Shown: positions 16,598 through 23,685 of the stretch, in pieces
Layout of the letters: each line of letters begins with the position of its first letter
How positions within the stretch are numbered: the stretch's first letter is position 1
Assembly: GCA_004557655.1 (NCBI GenBank)
Contig: SFGJ01000003.1
Span: 74,391 to 138,390, forward strand
Source of the DNA: Clostridiales bacterium
Lineage (GTDB): Bacteria; Bacillota; Clostridia; Oscillospirales; Oscillospiraceae
DNA: 64,000 nt
Direction: 5' to 3'
Made by a program: the position numbers and the translations under genes
The notes under the pieces: generated by a model
The model's input: the letters and a program-made list of their open reading frames with translations, nothing else
Database searches by the model: none
What the model was told of the DNA's origin: nothing

Positions 16598-17086
16598 TTA
16601 CTCGGCGTACTCCGCCGCCTCAGTACAGTAAAACGCGGCGGCGGCACGGTTGGAGGCCACCTCCTCCTCGGTCACCGGACGGCGGATCTTGGCGGGAGAA
16701 CCGAAAGCCATGCTTCCGTCGGGGATCTCCATACCCTGGGGGATCAACGCACCGGCACCGATGATGCAGTTTTTGCCGATCTTCGCTCCATTTAGCACGA
16801 TGGCGCCCATGCCGATGAGGGTGTTATCGCCGATGGTGCAGCCGTGGAGAATGGCAGCGTGGCCGATAGTGCAGCCGTCGCCGATGGTCAGGGGGTAGCC
16901 TGCGTCCGTATGCAGGACGCAGTTGTCCTGAATATTGGTGTTCTCCCCGATGGTCAGGGTCTCCACCTCCGAGCGCAAAACGGCTCCGAAGTAAATGCTG
17001 CTGCCCTTCCCGGCAGTGATGTTGCCCCGGACGGTGGCGTTCTCCGCCACAAATGCGGCCAGGGGCAGCTTTGTCTTTTCAACCAT
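16598..17086 (-). CDS. Gamma carbonic anhydrase-like hexapeptide protein
   Basis: 162 residues built of left-handed beta-helix hexapeptide repeats (many [IV]GxxxxI turns). The three zinc ligands of gamma carbonic anhydrases are in place: His in VLHTD, His in IGHAA and His in LHGC, with the NIQD segment before them. Catalysis of CO2 hydration is plausible but many members (YrdA/PaaY type) have unknown substrates. The start follows GAGGAGG. tRNA-Leu lies upstream on the same strand. Confidence 0.88.
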   Translation of the reverse strand: MVEKTKLPLAAFVAENATVRGNITAGKGSSIYFGAVLRSEVETLTIGENTNIQDNCVLHTDAGYPLTIGDGCTIGHAAILHGCTIGDNTLIGMGAIVLNGAKIGKNCIIGAGALIPQGMEIPDGSMAFGSPAKIRRPVTEEEVASNRAAAAFYCTEAAEYAE

Positions 17087-17137
17087 AGCCGTGCCTCCTC
17101 AAAAAAAGGCGGCTGATGCGCACAGCTGCCGATAGTC

Positions 17138-17222
17138 TGGTGCGGGCATGGGGACTCGAACCCCAACGCATCGCTGCACGAGAACCTAAATCTCGCATGT
17201 CTACCAATTCCATCATGCCCGC
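17138..17222 (-). tRNA. tRNA-Leu (anticodon TAG)
   Basis: 85 bases including encoded CCA. The acceptor stem GCGGGCA/TGCCCGC, the anticodon loop TTTAGGT giving UAG, a long variable arm and the GGTTCGAGTCC T-arm identify a class II leucine tRNA. Confidence 0.95.
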
Positions 17223-17234
17223 AAAGATAGTAAT

Positions 17235-17263
17235 AGTATAGCACATTTCCCACCCGGAGACAA
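17235..17263 (-). promoter_or_regulatory. Promoter of tRNA-Leu
   Basis: Minus strand TTGTCT (17258-17263), 17 bases, TATACT (17235-17240), 12 bases before the tRNA. Confidence 0.75.
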
Positions 17264-17371
17264 GATTTATTTCCGTCTGGTATTGTTCGCCGTTGCGAAA
17301 CTGGTGCTATTATTATACCCAGAGGTGTGCTATGCTAACGAAGAATGACGAAAGAATGCGAGGGGGTAACC

Positions 17372-18211
17372 ATGAAACGAGTGGCAAGCATACAGGACAT
17401 CTCCTGTCTGGGGCGTTGTTCCCTGACGGTGGCGCTGCCGGTGCTGGCGGTAATGGGGGTGGAGTGCGCCGTGATCCCCACGGCGGTTTTAAGCACCCAC
17501 ACTATTTTCCCGGATTTCACCTGCCGGGACCTCACCGACGAGCTGCTGCCCATTGCCCGCCACTGGAAAAGCCAGAAGGTGAAGCTGGATGCCATCTGCA
17601 GCGGCTATCTGGCCTCTCCCGCACAGACGGAGGCGGTGTGCCGGGTGTTTGACCTGCTGCGATCGGAGGATACGCTCATCGCGGTGGACCCGGCCATGGC
17701 CGACCACGGCCGGCTCTACAAGCCCTTTTCCCCGGATTTTCCCCAATATATGAAGAAGGTCTGCGCCCGGGCAGATGTGCTGCTGCCCAATTTGACGGAG
17801 GCCTGTTTGCTGACGGACACTCCCTATCGGGAAAGCCCAGACGAAAGCTTCGTGCGGGAATTGCTGAGGAAGCTGTCGGATCTGGCACCCCGGGTAGTGC
17901 TCACCGGGGTCAGCTTTGACAGCGCCCGGCTGGGGGCCATGTCCTACGACCGGGACACGGGTTTGTATTATTCCTATTTCAACGAGAAGGTCCCCGCCAG
18001 TTTTCACGGAACCGGAGACATCTTCACCGCCACGGTGCTGGGGGGCATGATGCAGGGCAGCACCCTGGAGCGATCGATGGCATTGGCGGTGGATTTCACT
18101 CTGGAATGTATCCGCTGCACCTGTGCCGACCCGGCGGCAAGCTGGTACGGAGTGGAATTTGAGAAGGCCCTGCCCTGGCTGGCACGGCAAAATGAAAGCG
18201 CCGAGAGATGA
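17372..18211 (+). CDS. Pyridoxal/pyridoxamine kinase (PdxY/PdxK family)
   Basis: 279 residues of the ribokinase superfamily. SIQDISCLGRCSLTVALPVL is the substrate-site N-terminus of pyridoxal kinases, AVDPAMADHG and LLPNLTEACLL follow, and the anion-hole/catalytic motif is HGTGDIFTATVLGG. It phosphorylates B6 vitamers for PLP salvage. The start was set at 17372 after GCGAGGGGG; nine upstream in-frame codons from 17345 lack a ribosome site. It stands alone with a terminator. Confidence 0.9.
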   Translation: MKRVASIQDISCLGRCSLTVALPVLAVMGVECAVIPTAVLSTHTIFPDFTCRDLTDELLPIARHWKSQKVKLDAICSGYLASPAQTEAVCRVFDLLRSEDTLIAVDPAMADHGRLYKPFSPDFPQYMKKVCARADVLLPNLTEACLLTDTPYRESPDESFVRELLRKLSDLAPRVVLTGVSFDSARLGAMSYDRDTGLYYSYFNEKVPASFHGTGDIFTATVLGGMMQGSTLERSMALAVDFTLECIRCTCADPAASWYGVEFEKALPWLARQNESAER

Positions 18212-18239
18212 GCCTGCGCGCCCGCTATGACAGACAGTG

Positions 18240-18273
18240 AAACAGCGTCCCGCCGTTGGGTGGGACGCTGTTT
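18240..18273. terminator. Bidirectional terminator after the B6 kinase gene
   Basis: A perfect 12-bp stem (18240-18251 with 18262-18273) whose outer pairs are A/T lies between convergent genes. Confidence 0.85.
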
Positions 18274-18287
18274 ATATATAAGCAAAG

Positions 18288-19445
18288 TTACTGGTTCGAG
18301 GGGGGCGTGAGGTCCTCCGTCGGCTGGGAGCGGATGAAGTCCTGCACCAGAGCATAGATTACCGAGCATATAGGCACGCCCAGCAGCATACCCAGCATAC
18401 CGAATATTCCGCCGCCGATGGTCACCGCCGCCAGCACCCACAAGCCCGGCAGACCTACGGACTTGCCCACTACCTTGGGATAGATGAGGTTGCCCTCCAC
18501 CTGCTGCAGGATCAGCAGGAAAATAAGGAAGGTCAGCGCCTTGATAGGGCTGACGAACACGATAAGGAAGGCACCTGTGGCGGCACCGATCCACGCGCCG
18601 AAGATGGGGATGAGAGAGGTGAAGCTGATGATCACCGACACCGGCAGGGCGTATGGCAGCCGCAAGATCAGCATACCGATGCAGCACAGGGATCCCAGAA
18701 TAAACGCCTCGGTGACCTGCCCGGTGACAAAGCTGGAAAAGGCGTTGTTGGTGAGCTTCAGGATGTGCATGGTTCGCTGGCCGGCCTTCCTGGGCAGAGC
18801 GGCCAGCAGCAGACGCCTGGATTGGGAGATCAAGGTTTCCTTCTGGGCCAACATATACACGGAAAACACCAGCGCCAGCAAGATGTTCACCAGCGCCCCC
18901 AAAATGGAGGTGGTGATATCGATGGTGGTGTTGACCACATTGCTGCTGTCGCTGGAGAGGATCTTGGAGATGAACTTGGTGGCGTCCTCTACATTCATGG
19001 ACAGCTCAGGCAGGGTGACGCCGTGTCCGGCGGCAAAATCAACGAGGGATCCCCACCAGTTCTGGATCTGGGTGATATAGCCGGGCACATTGGCAATCAA
19101 TGTAGATCCCGCCTCCTCCAGACGCGGAATGAGAATGAAGAAAATGGCGAAGATAATGCCCAGAAACAGCAGTATGGTCGCCGTCAGGCAGATGGGCCGC
19201 TTCAGCTTCACCCGCCACAGCTCCGGTGCTTTTTTCAGGGCCATGTCCCACAACCGCTCTATGGCCTTGAGCAGCAAATTCATCACATAGGCGATGCCGG
19301 CGCCGATGAGCAGCGGGGAAAACAGGGAGAAAAAGCTGCCCAACAGCTTACCCAGGGTGGACAGGTTGTTCAGCGCCCAATACAGAATGATGGAACAGGC
19401 CACAAGCAGCAGAATGCGCTTGATGTTTTTCTTGTTCAGCTCCAA
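18288..19445 (-). CDS. AI-2E family transporter (second paralogue)
   Basis: 385 residues, about eight membrane spans, with the family segments TGQVTEAFILGSLCCIGMLI, SLIPIFGAWIGAATG and LQQVEGNLIYPKVVGKSVGLP. The likely start is TTG 19445 (MELNKKN), because AAGGTGG lies eight bases ahead; an in-frame GTG at 19457 is the alternative but has no spaced ribosome site. It differs clearly from the copy at 13499-14761, so the duplication is not recent. Substrate unknown. Confidence 0.85.
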   Translation of the reverse strand: MELNKKNIKRILLLVACSIILYWALNNLSTLGKLLGSFFSLFSPLLIGAGIAYVMNLLLKAIERLWDMALKKAPELWRVKLKRPICLTATILLFLGIIFAIFFILIPRLEEAGSTLIANVPGYITQIQNWWGSLVDFAAGHGVTLPELSMNVEDATKFISKILSSDSSNVVNTTIDITTSILGALVNILLALVFSVYMLAQKETLISQSRRLLLAALPRKAGQRTMHILKLTNNAFSSFVTGQVTEAFILGSLCCIGMLILRLPYALPVSVIISFTSLIPIFGAWIGAATGAFLIVFVSPIKALTFLIFLLILQQVEGNLIYPKVVGKSVGLPGLWVLAAVTIGGGIFGMLGMLLGVPICSVIYALVQDFIRSQPTEDLTPPSNQ

Positions 19446-19540
19446 GTGTATCCCCACCTTTTCATATAGTATAAAAATGACGGTTAAGGCATTATATCAC
19501 AGATTGCCGGAATATGCTATGCAAAAAAAGAAATTTCGGA

Positions 19541-19574
19541 CAAAGAAAACCCCCACTTCCGGGGAAGTGGGGGT
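19541..19574 (-). terminator. Displaced original terminator of tRNA-Val
   Basis: A 12-bp stem (19549-19560 with 19563-19574) followed on the minus strand by TTTTCTTTG lies directly past the tRNA-Val 3' fragment. By position it is the terminator the tRNA used before the element inserted. Confidence 0.75.
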
Positions 19575-19620
19575 ATGGTGCGCGGTACAGGACTTGAACC
19601 TGTGACCCCATGCACGTCAA
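19575..19620 (-). repeat. Left attachment repeat (tRNA-Val 3' fragment)
   Basis: 46 bases equal to the anticodon-loop-to-CCA part of tRNA-Val, differing at 19595 (T, versus C at 22354), which falls in the T-loop. No 5' half of a tRNA is attached, so it is a leftover attachment site and not a gene. Confidence 0.92.
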
Positions 19621-19629
19621 CCAAAAGGG

Positions 19630-20556
19630 TCAATGGAGCAACTGGCGATTTTGCAACGAAATGGCATCGCGCAAATTATGGACAGCTGTTTCCATACTAT
19701 TCATGTCAGCGTGGGAATACCGTGCCGTTGTCTTTATATCCGTGTGTCCCAAAAGCTCCTGTATCACGCGGAGGTCTGTGCCGGCCTCACGGGTCAAGGT
19801 GGCAAAGGTATGGCGGCAGCAGTGGGGGGACAGGTGGTGCACAGACGGCTCGGCCTCCCGAAGATGACGGAAAAAAGCGTCATAGTCACGGGTGAAGTTC
19901 CGAGGATGCAGCAGCGTGCCGTTTTTGGTGCCGAACAGGAACTCGCCTTTGTGGGGCAATGTTCGGAGGCGATAGGCCAGCTCCGGCAGCAGAGGGACGG
20001 TGCGGAGGCTGCTTTCCGTTTTGGCCTCATGCTCTGTGACCCGTGCTTGGTGGTTTTCCAAGTACACGGCGCGGTTAACGGTCAGCGTGTTTCCGGAAAT
20101 GTCAGAGTCCTTCAGTCCCAGCAGCTCCCCACGGCGCAGGCCGGTCAGCAGCAGGGTCATAATGGCAACGGCTATGCGCTGACGGTCGTAGCACATGGCG
20201 AAATTGAGGATAATGCAGACTTCTTCCAAGGTGAACGCCTCCCGAGGGCGCTCCTTGATATGCGGGAATTTGACGCGGGCAGCGGGATTCTTTTGGCACA
20301 GGTCGTTGTCCATGGCCGCTGTAAACAAGGCGTTCAGAAGCACATGGAGCTTGTCCATGTAGGACTTGGAAGCGGTAAGGCCGAAGTCATTGACAAACCG
20401 CTGCAAGTGCATGGGGAGGATAGCAGACAGCTCCAAGTCTTTCAGCTCCTGGGGTATCTTTCCGGCAACCAGCCCCAAGGTATAGTAGGAGTCTGGGCGT
20501 ATGGTGTTCAGTTTGTAGGCGGTCATGTATTCGGGAATCCATTGTCCCAGTGTCAA
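19630..20556 (-). CDS. int: Tyrosine recombinase (integrase)
   Basis: 308 residues. An N-terminal SAM-like core-binding region (about 1-100) precedes the catalytic domain with Arg in TGLRRGE (141), Lys near 179, HCCR (His245, Arg248), His271 in LLGHTD and the nucleophile Tyr280 in TTARYSH, so the full catalytic set is present. It is shorter than most phage integrases because the arm-binding N-terminal domain is absent. The start is TTG 20556, with GGAGGTGA ahead, overlapping the rep stop as TTGA. It lies ten bases from the left attachment repeat, the usual place for an integrase. Confidence 0.93.
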   Translation of the reverse strand: MTLGQWIPEYMTAYKLNTIRPDSYYTLGLVAGKIPQELKDLELSAILPMHLQRFVNDFGLTASKSYMDKLHVLLNALFTAAMDNDLCQKNPAARVKFPHIKERPREAFTLEEVCIILNFAMCYDRQRIAVAIMTLLLTGLRRGELLGLKDSDISGNTLTVNRAVYLENHQARVTEHEAKTESSLRTVPLLPELAYRLRTLPHKGEFLFGTKNGTLLHPRNFTRDYDAFFRHLREAEPSVHHLSPHCCRHTFATLTREAGTDLRVIQELLGHTDIKTTARYSHADMNSMETAVHNLRDAISLQNRQLLH

Positions 20557-21347
20557 AGGCAGTCACCTCCGTCTTTTGGATAGTCCAAGGAAGTCATGCA
20601 GACATCGCAATACAAGGGAATTTCGGAAAGGTCGGGGTTGTCGGCGCGAAAGGCAACATAGTCCATGCCGTCGCTTATAAGTGCGATGTCGGGCTTTTTT
20701 CGCAGGCAGCGGGAGGACAAGTACCACTTTCCGAAAATCTTCTGTGCGTCCTTGGTGAAGTATTTGACCAAGTAATTACAGGTGCGGTCATAGTTTTCGT
20801 CAATGGGGATGCAGGTGGAATAGCCGAGCTTCCAATCCAGCATATTGAAAATAGGCTGCTGGCGGTCAGTGAAAAGTGGGCGTCCTGTGTGGGCGTCCGT
20901 GGCGGGGGCAATGCGGACATCGCCTAAAATGCAAAGGCCGTGAAAGTGGATCGCGCCGTCCCTGTGAAACTCTGGAACGATGACATAGCGAAAGCCTTTG
21001 CGGCTGCTGAGATTCTTGAGATGGGTATACGCGGCGCGTTTTACAGCGTCCGCGTCATATCGGTCTATCAGCTTGGGGTCAAGCGTCCAAGTGAAAAAGA
21101 AATCGAAGCGATTGCAGCGGGCAATGTCACGCACGGCGGCCTTGGCGCGGGCACGACTAACTTCAAGCGCTCTGTCGGGGTCTTTACCTCTCCCCTTTGG
21201 CGGGACATCGTAGGCGCGTTTTTGCGGCTCCCAGCCAGGGGCGCGGAAAATAGGGGCGTTTGCGACCTGAAGCACATCAACGGACGGATAGAGTTTTACG
21301 CGGGCATTGGAAAAAACATCCGCATGCGAAGCGCGGAACGCGGTCAT
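20553..21347 (-). CDS. rep: HUH-type rolling-circle replication initiator
   Basis: 264 residues. The segment FFFTWTLDP (83-91) resembles Rep motif 1, HFHGL (His134, His136) is the metal-binding HUH motif 2, and YLVKYFTKD (Tyr192, Lys195, Tyr196) is motif 3 with the nicking tyrosine. This arrangement matches the REP/G2P-like initiators of small phages and plasmids. It would nick a double-strand origin and start rolling-circle replication of the excised circle. It is first in the rep-int operon, with an AAAGGGGG ribosome site. No helicase domain follows. Confidence 0.85.
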   Translation of the reverse strand: MTAFRASHADVFSNARVKLYPSVDVLQVANAPIFRAPGWEPQKRAYDVPPKGRGKDPDRALEVSRARAKAAVRDIARCNRFDFFFTWTLDPKLIDRYDADAVKRAAYTHLKNLSSRKGFRYVIVPEFHRDGAIHFHGLCILGDVRIAPATDAHTGRPLFTDRQQPIFNMLDWKLGYSTCIPIDENYDRTCNYLVKYFTKDAQKIFGKWYLSSRCLRKKPDIALISDGMDYVAFRADNPDLSEIPLYCDVCMTSLDYPKDGGDCL

Positions 21348-21633
21348 AGCAAGACCCCCTTTGAGAACAATTTGTTGTTATATCAAGTAGAGCCGTCCGG
21401 CGAAGCACCGGCGGGCACTGGGGGACGGCGGCGCAATGCGACCCTTCTGCAACAAGGCCATCAGAATGGAAGAGTGGTCGGCGGTACAGACCGGAGGCTC
21501 CTGCAGGCCTTGCCGCCGTTCAGCGGAGCGAAGCTGCCCAGCAGCAAGGCCGCAGGGATGCGAACCGCTTTGCGGCTGCCGCCGCAAGTTGCTCCCGCAT
21601 TTCCTCGAAGGACACGGCTGCATCACAAGAACA
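21348..21633 (-). other. Long untranslated leader of rep, possible replication origin
   Basis: About 290 bases separate the rep promoter from its start. They contain stem-forming repeats, notably a 7-bp arm pair (21392-21398 with 21423-21429) enclosing a small CCGG-flanked hairpin, and an AACAATTTGTTGTT palindrome. A short unsupported frame (21378-21626, 82 codons, no ribosome site) crosses it. A rolling-circle origin would be expected near rep; this region is the best candidate but no known nick site was recognised. Confidence 0.35.
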
Positions 21634-21710
21634 TATCCGAAACGGATAGATCGAAACTATAATACTATCTGAATCGGATAGTGTCAAGAGAAAACTATCC
21701 GAAACGCATA
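21634..21710. promoter_or_regulatory. Three operator copies for the element's XRE regulator
   Basis: Three copies of TATCCGnnnCGGATA-like palindromes are centred at 21641 (perfect), 21673 (one mismatched pair) and 21703 (one mismatch), 30-32 bases apart. The middle copy fills the spacer of the rep promoter, and the outer two flank it, next to the xre promoter. They are most likely bound by the divergent XRE protein. Confidence 0.8.
21659..21687 (-). promoter_or_regulatory. Promoter of rep-int
   Basis: Minus strand TTGACA (21682-21687), 17 bases, TATTAT (21659-21664), with an operator in the spacer. Confidence 0.85.
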
Positions 21711-21718
21711 TTTTTTTC

Positions 21719-21747
21719 TTGCGATAGAGTTCAGAAGCTGGTACAAT
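21719..21747 (+). promoter_or_regulatory. Promoter of the element's xre gene
   Basis: TTGCGA (21719-21724), 17 bases, TACAAT (21742-21747), beginning nine bases after the third operator. Confidence 0.75.
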
Positions 21748-21774
21748 GAAAAAAACACGGAGGAGGTGTATGCC

Positions 21775-22143
21775 GTGAGCGAAAAGAACAAGTACCTCAA
21801 AGACCAATTTGAACGGGGAAAACAGTTAGGTGAGGACAAGAGCATTTCAGCAGGGGATGCAGTAAGGCAGATTATGGGCGAAGCGCGGGCAGAGTTCCAA
21901 GCGGCCAGCATCTATACAAAGATGCGCAGCGAACGCAAGCAGAACGTGGCAAAGCGGTTACAGGAAACCAGAAAAAAGTGCGGGCTGACCCAGCAGGAAG
22001 CAGCCAAGAGGACGGGCATCAATGTGGTCACTCTGTCGGGCTATGAAATCGGCAAGAATGAACCGAATGTAGAGGCATTGGTGCGCTTTGCAGACCTGTA
22101 CGGCGTAAGCATGGATTATCTCACATGCAGAACAGAGGAGTAA
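21775..22143 (+). CDS. XRE-family transcriptional regulator of the element
   Basis: 122 residues from GTG 21775, eight bases after AGGAGG. Residues about 1-55 are a charged, helical N-terminal extension; about 58-115 form an HTH_3 domain (AKRLQETRKKCGLTQQEAA, then GYEIGKNEPNVEALVRFADLYGV). It is probably the repressor of the rep-int promoter through the three operators. A three-codon ATG-CCG-TGA reading (21770-21778) precedes it and its stop overlaps the GTG, which may tune translation. Confidence 0.85.
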   Translation: MSEKNKYLKDQFERGKQLGEDKSISAGDAVRQIMGEARAEFQAASIYTKMRSERKQNVAKRLQETRKKCGLTQQEAAKRTGINVVTLSGYEIGKNEPNVEALVRFADLYGVSMDYLTCRTEE

Positions 22144-22159
22144 CCTCGGGTAAAGTAAG

Positions 22160-22203
22160 AGGCGGCCGCCCCAAATAATTAGGGGCGACCGCCTGTTTTT
22201 TTT
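22160..22203 (+). terminator. Terminator of the element's xre gene
   Basis: A long stem (22160-22172 with 22182-22194, one mismatch) is followed by eight or more T. Confidence 0.9.
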
Positions 22204-22299
22204 GTCGGGCATACAGACCCGAGAAAATGAAATTTTTGCAACTTTTTTGAGTGTTTTCCAAATAATTCCAACAGCGTTCTTCGGCAAAACGACGAAAAG

Positions 22300-22329
22300 C
22301 CTCGGAACCCTTGAGATTCCGAGGTTTTT
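22300..22329. terminator. Element-borne terminator behind tRNA-Val
   Basis: An 8-bp stem (22300-22307 with 22317-22324) is flanked by T runs on both strands. It lies within the element directly past the tRNA 3' end and appears to replace the displaced native terminator at 19541-19574. Confidence 0.75.
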
Positions 22330-22333
22330 GAAG

Positions 22334-22379
22334 ATGGTGCGCGGTACAGGACTCGAACCTGTGACCCCATGCACGTCAA
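22334..22379 (-). repeat. Right attachment repeat within intact tRNA-Val
   Basis: 46 bases matching 19575-19620 at 45 positions. It forms the 3' half of the complete tRNA, so insertion kept the tRNA functional. Confidence 0.92.
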
Positions 22380-22410
22380 GCATGTGCTCTACCAGCTGAG
22401 CTAACCGCGC
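22335..22410 (-). tRNA. tRNA-Val (anticodon GAC)
   Basis: 76 bases with encoded CCA, acceptor GCGCGGT/ACCGCGC, anticodon loop TTGACGT giving GAC, and a standard D- and T-arm. It is the integration target of the adjacent element. Confidence 0.96.
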
Positions 22411-22422
22411 AAGAACAGTACT

Positions 22423-22451
22423 ATAATACCTTGTGTCCGTGCTTTTGTCAA
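22423..22451 (-). promoter_or_regulatory. Promoter of tRNA-Val
   Basis: Minus strand TTGACA (22446-22451), 17 bases, TATTAT (22423-22428), 12 bases before the tRNA. Confidence 0.85.
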
Positions 22452-22757
22452 GAACTTTCTAAAGAAAATGCACTTTTCGCTGCAAGAAATTCTGAGAGGG
22501 CTGCCGGAGCGCCGGGCACCTTGCTAAAAAGGGATTTACTTTTACGAAACAACGAGACAACAATTTTAAAAATGAAAAACCATTGCCTTGATCTAAGGAA
22601 ATGACAGCAATGTTGAGAAAAATGTTTTTCTGCTTTACAAACACGGCTGCTTAACGCAGGACATCTGCGCCGCTTCCCCCTTGCATTGCCCGGCCGGCAC
22701 AGGGATGAAACCGCCTAAATTACCTGTAGACTGAAAGTGAAAAAACATTATCTTTAA
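22452..22757. other. AT-richer intergenic stretch without a gene
   Basis: About 300 bases between the tRNA-Val promoter and the membrane-protein remnant. Only short frames without ribosome sites are present. I see no clear regulatory site or RNA here. Confidence 0.5.
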
Positions 22758-22892
22758 TTATGTTACAGCATTCTGATCATCCTCTTCATCATGGTCGCTG
22801 TGATCTTCGGCCAAAAGGGCATTAAGAGCCTCCTGCTTGCGTATGTGGCCGCAATTTGTTATACTGTGGGCAGAAGATTCGCGGGAGGATAA
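22758..22892 (+). pseudogene. Truncated membrane protein remnant (possibly YibE/F family)
   Basis: An open frame of 44 codons ending in TAA at 22890 encodes a hydrophobic span followed by FGQKGIKSLLLAYVAA. This resembles the conserved G-x-KG-x-K segment after a membrane span in YibE/F-type proteins. There is no start with ribosome site, a stop codon lies directly upstream, and the rest of the family's six or more spans are missing. The reductase promoter lies within it. The family call is tentative; a chance reading is possible. Confidence 0.35.
22837..22865 (+). promoter_or_regulatory. Promoter of the SDR gene
   Basis: TTGCGT (22837-22842), 17 bases, TATACT (22860-22865), 32 bases before the start codon. 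Confidence 0.8.
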
Positions 22893-22897
22893 GAATT

Positions 22898-23632
22898 ATG
22901 GAGAAGATTGCGCTGGTCACCGGGGCATCCCGGGGCATCGGTCGGGCCATAGCCACAGAATTGGCACACAGAGGGTGGGCCGTCTGTATCGGCTACCGTG
23001 TGCGGCAGGACAAGGCAGAGAAGCTGGCGGCGGAGCTGGCGGGCGAGGGCTGCCGGGTAATGACCTGCCAGGCGGATGTGTCCCGCCGGGAGGAGGTAGA
23101 GCGGATGGTCCGCCGGGTAGAGCAGACCCTCGGCCCCGTATCCCTGCTGGTGAACAATGCCGGTATCGCCGGACAATGCCTGTTTCAGGATTTGACGGAC
23201 GAGCGGTGGCATGAGTTCTTCTCCGTGAATGTGGACGGAGCCTTTTACGCCAGCCGCGCGGTGCTGCCTCATATGCTCCATGAGCATGAGGGCTGCATCG
23301 TGAACATCTCCTCCATCTGGGGACAGCGGGGTGCAAGCTGCGAGGTGGCCTATTCCGCCACCAAGGCCGCCCTCATCGGCTTGACCCGCTCGCTGGCTGC
23401 GGAGCTGGCGCCCAGCCACATCCGGGTGAACTGCGTGGCGCCGGGGGTCATCCGGACGGATATGCTGAACGAGCTGCCGCAGTCACTGCTGCCGCAGTTG
23501 GCGGAGCAGACACCCATGGGACGCCTGGGCACGCCGGAGGATATTGCGGCGGCGGTGGCATTTCTGGCCTCATCCGAGGCAGATTTCATCACCGGACAGG
23601 TGCTGACCTGCGACGGGGGATTTATTCTCTGA
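22898..23632 (+). CDS. SDR family oxidoreductase (FabG-like)
   Basis: 244 residues with a Rossmann fold. The cofactor motif TGASRGIG is at 8-15, NNAG at 86-89, and the catalytic Ser (138/139), Tyr152 and Lys156 form the classical SDR set (YSATK). The C-terminal PEDIAAAVAFLASSEADFITGQVL and DGG end are those of 3-oxoacyl-ACP reductases. It should be an NADP(H)-dependent ketoreductase. It stands alone and outside any fatty-acid synthesis cluster, so a dedicated FabG role is unproven. The start follows GGGAGGA. Confidence 0.9.
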   Translation: MEKIALVTGASRGIGRAIATELAHRGWAVCIGYRVRQDKAEKLAAELAGEGCRVMTCQADVSRREEVERMVRRVEQTLGPVSLLVNNAGIAGQCLFQDLTDERWHEFFSVNVDGAFYASRAVLPHMLHEHEGCIVNISSIWGQRGASCEVAYSATKAALIGLTRSLAAELAPSHIRVNCVAPGVIRTDMLNELPQSLLPQLAEQTPMGRLGTPEDIAAAVAFLASSEADFITGQVLTCDGGFIL

Positions 23633-23641
23633 AAAAAATAT

Positions 23642-23682
23642 ACGGGGATGTTGCTTTTCACTGGGCAACATCCCCGTGTTTT
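23642..23682. terminator. Bidirectional terminator between SDR and S24 repressor genes
   Basis: A perfect 13-bp stem (23642-23654 with 23665-23677) with A and T runs on the flanks lies between two convergent genes. Confidence 0.9.
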
Positions 23683-23685
23683 CGT

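Larger units (their letters stand above)
19575..22379. mobile_element. Compact integrative element in tRNA-Val (int-rep / xre)
   Basis: The unit is bounded by 46-base direct repeats (19575-19620 and 22334-22379, one mismatch) that are the 3' part of tRNA-Val(GAC). The copy at 22335-22410 is a whole tRNA, the other only its 3' end. The repeat period is 2,759 bases. Inside are a tyrosine recombinase next to the left repeat, an HUH rolling-circle initiator and a divergent XRE regulator, and nothing else recognisable: no capsid, conjugation or cargo genes. It fits an integrated small plasmid or phage-satellite-like replicon that excises by Int and replicates through Rep. Confidence 0.9.

Noticed and set aside
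19575..19620. Second tRNA-Val gene
   Set aside because: Only the 3' half from the anticodon loop onward is present, with no D-arm or 5' acceptor strand, so it is an attachment remnant.
21378..21626. 82-codon frame in the rep leader
   Set aside because: No ribosome site, biased composition, no family likeness; more likely untranslated or origin sequence.
21634..21710. Short CRISPR-like or iteron array
   Set aside because: Three palindromes overlapping promoters and next to an XRE gene are better explained as operators; iterons would be direct repeats near rep.
22459..22644. 61-codon minus-strand frame after tRNA-Val
   Set aside because: No ribosome site or recognisable domain in AT-rich intergenic DNA.
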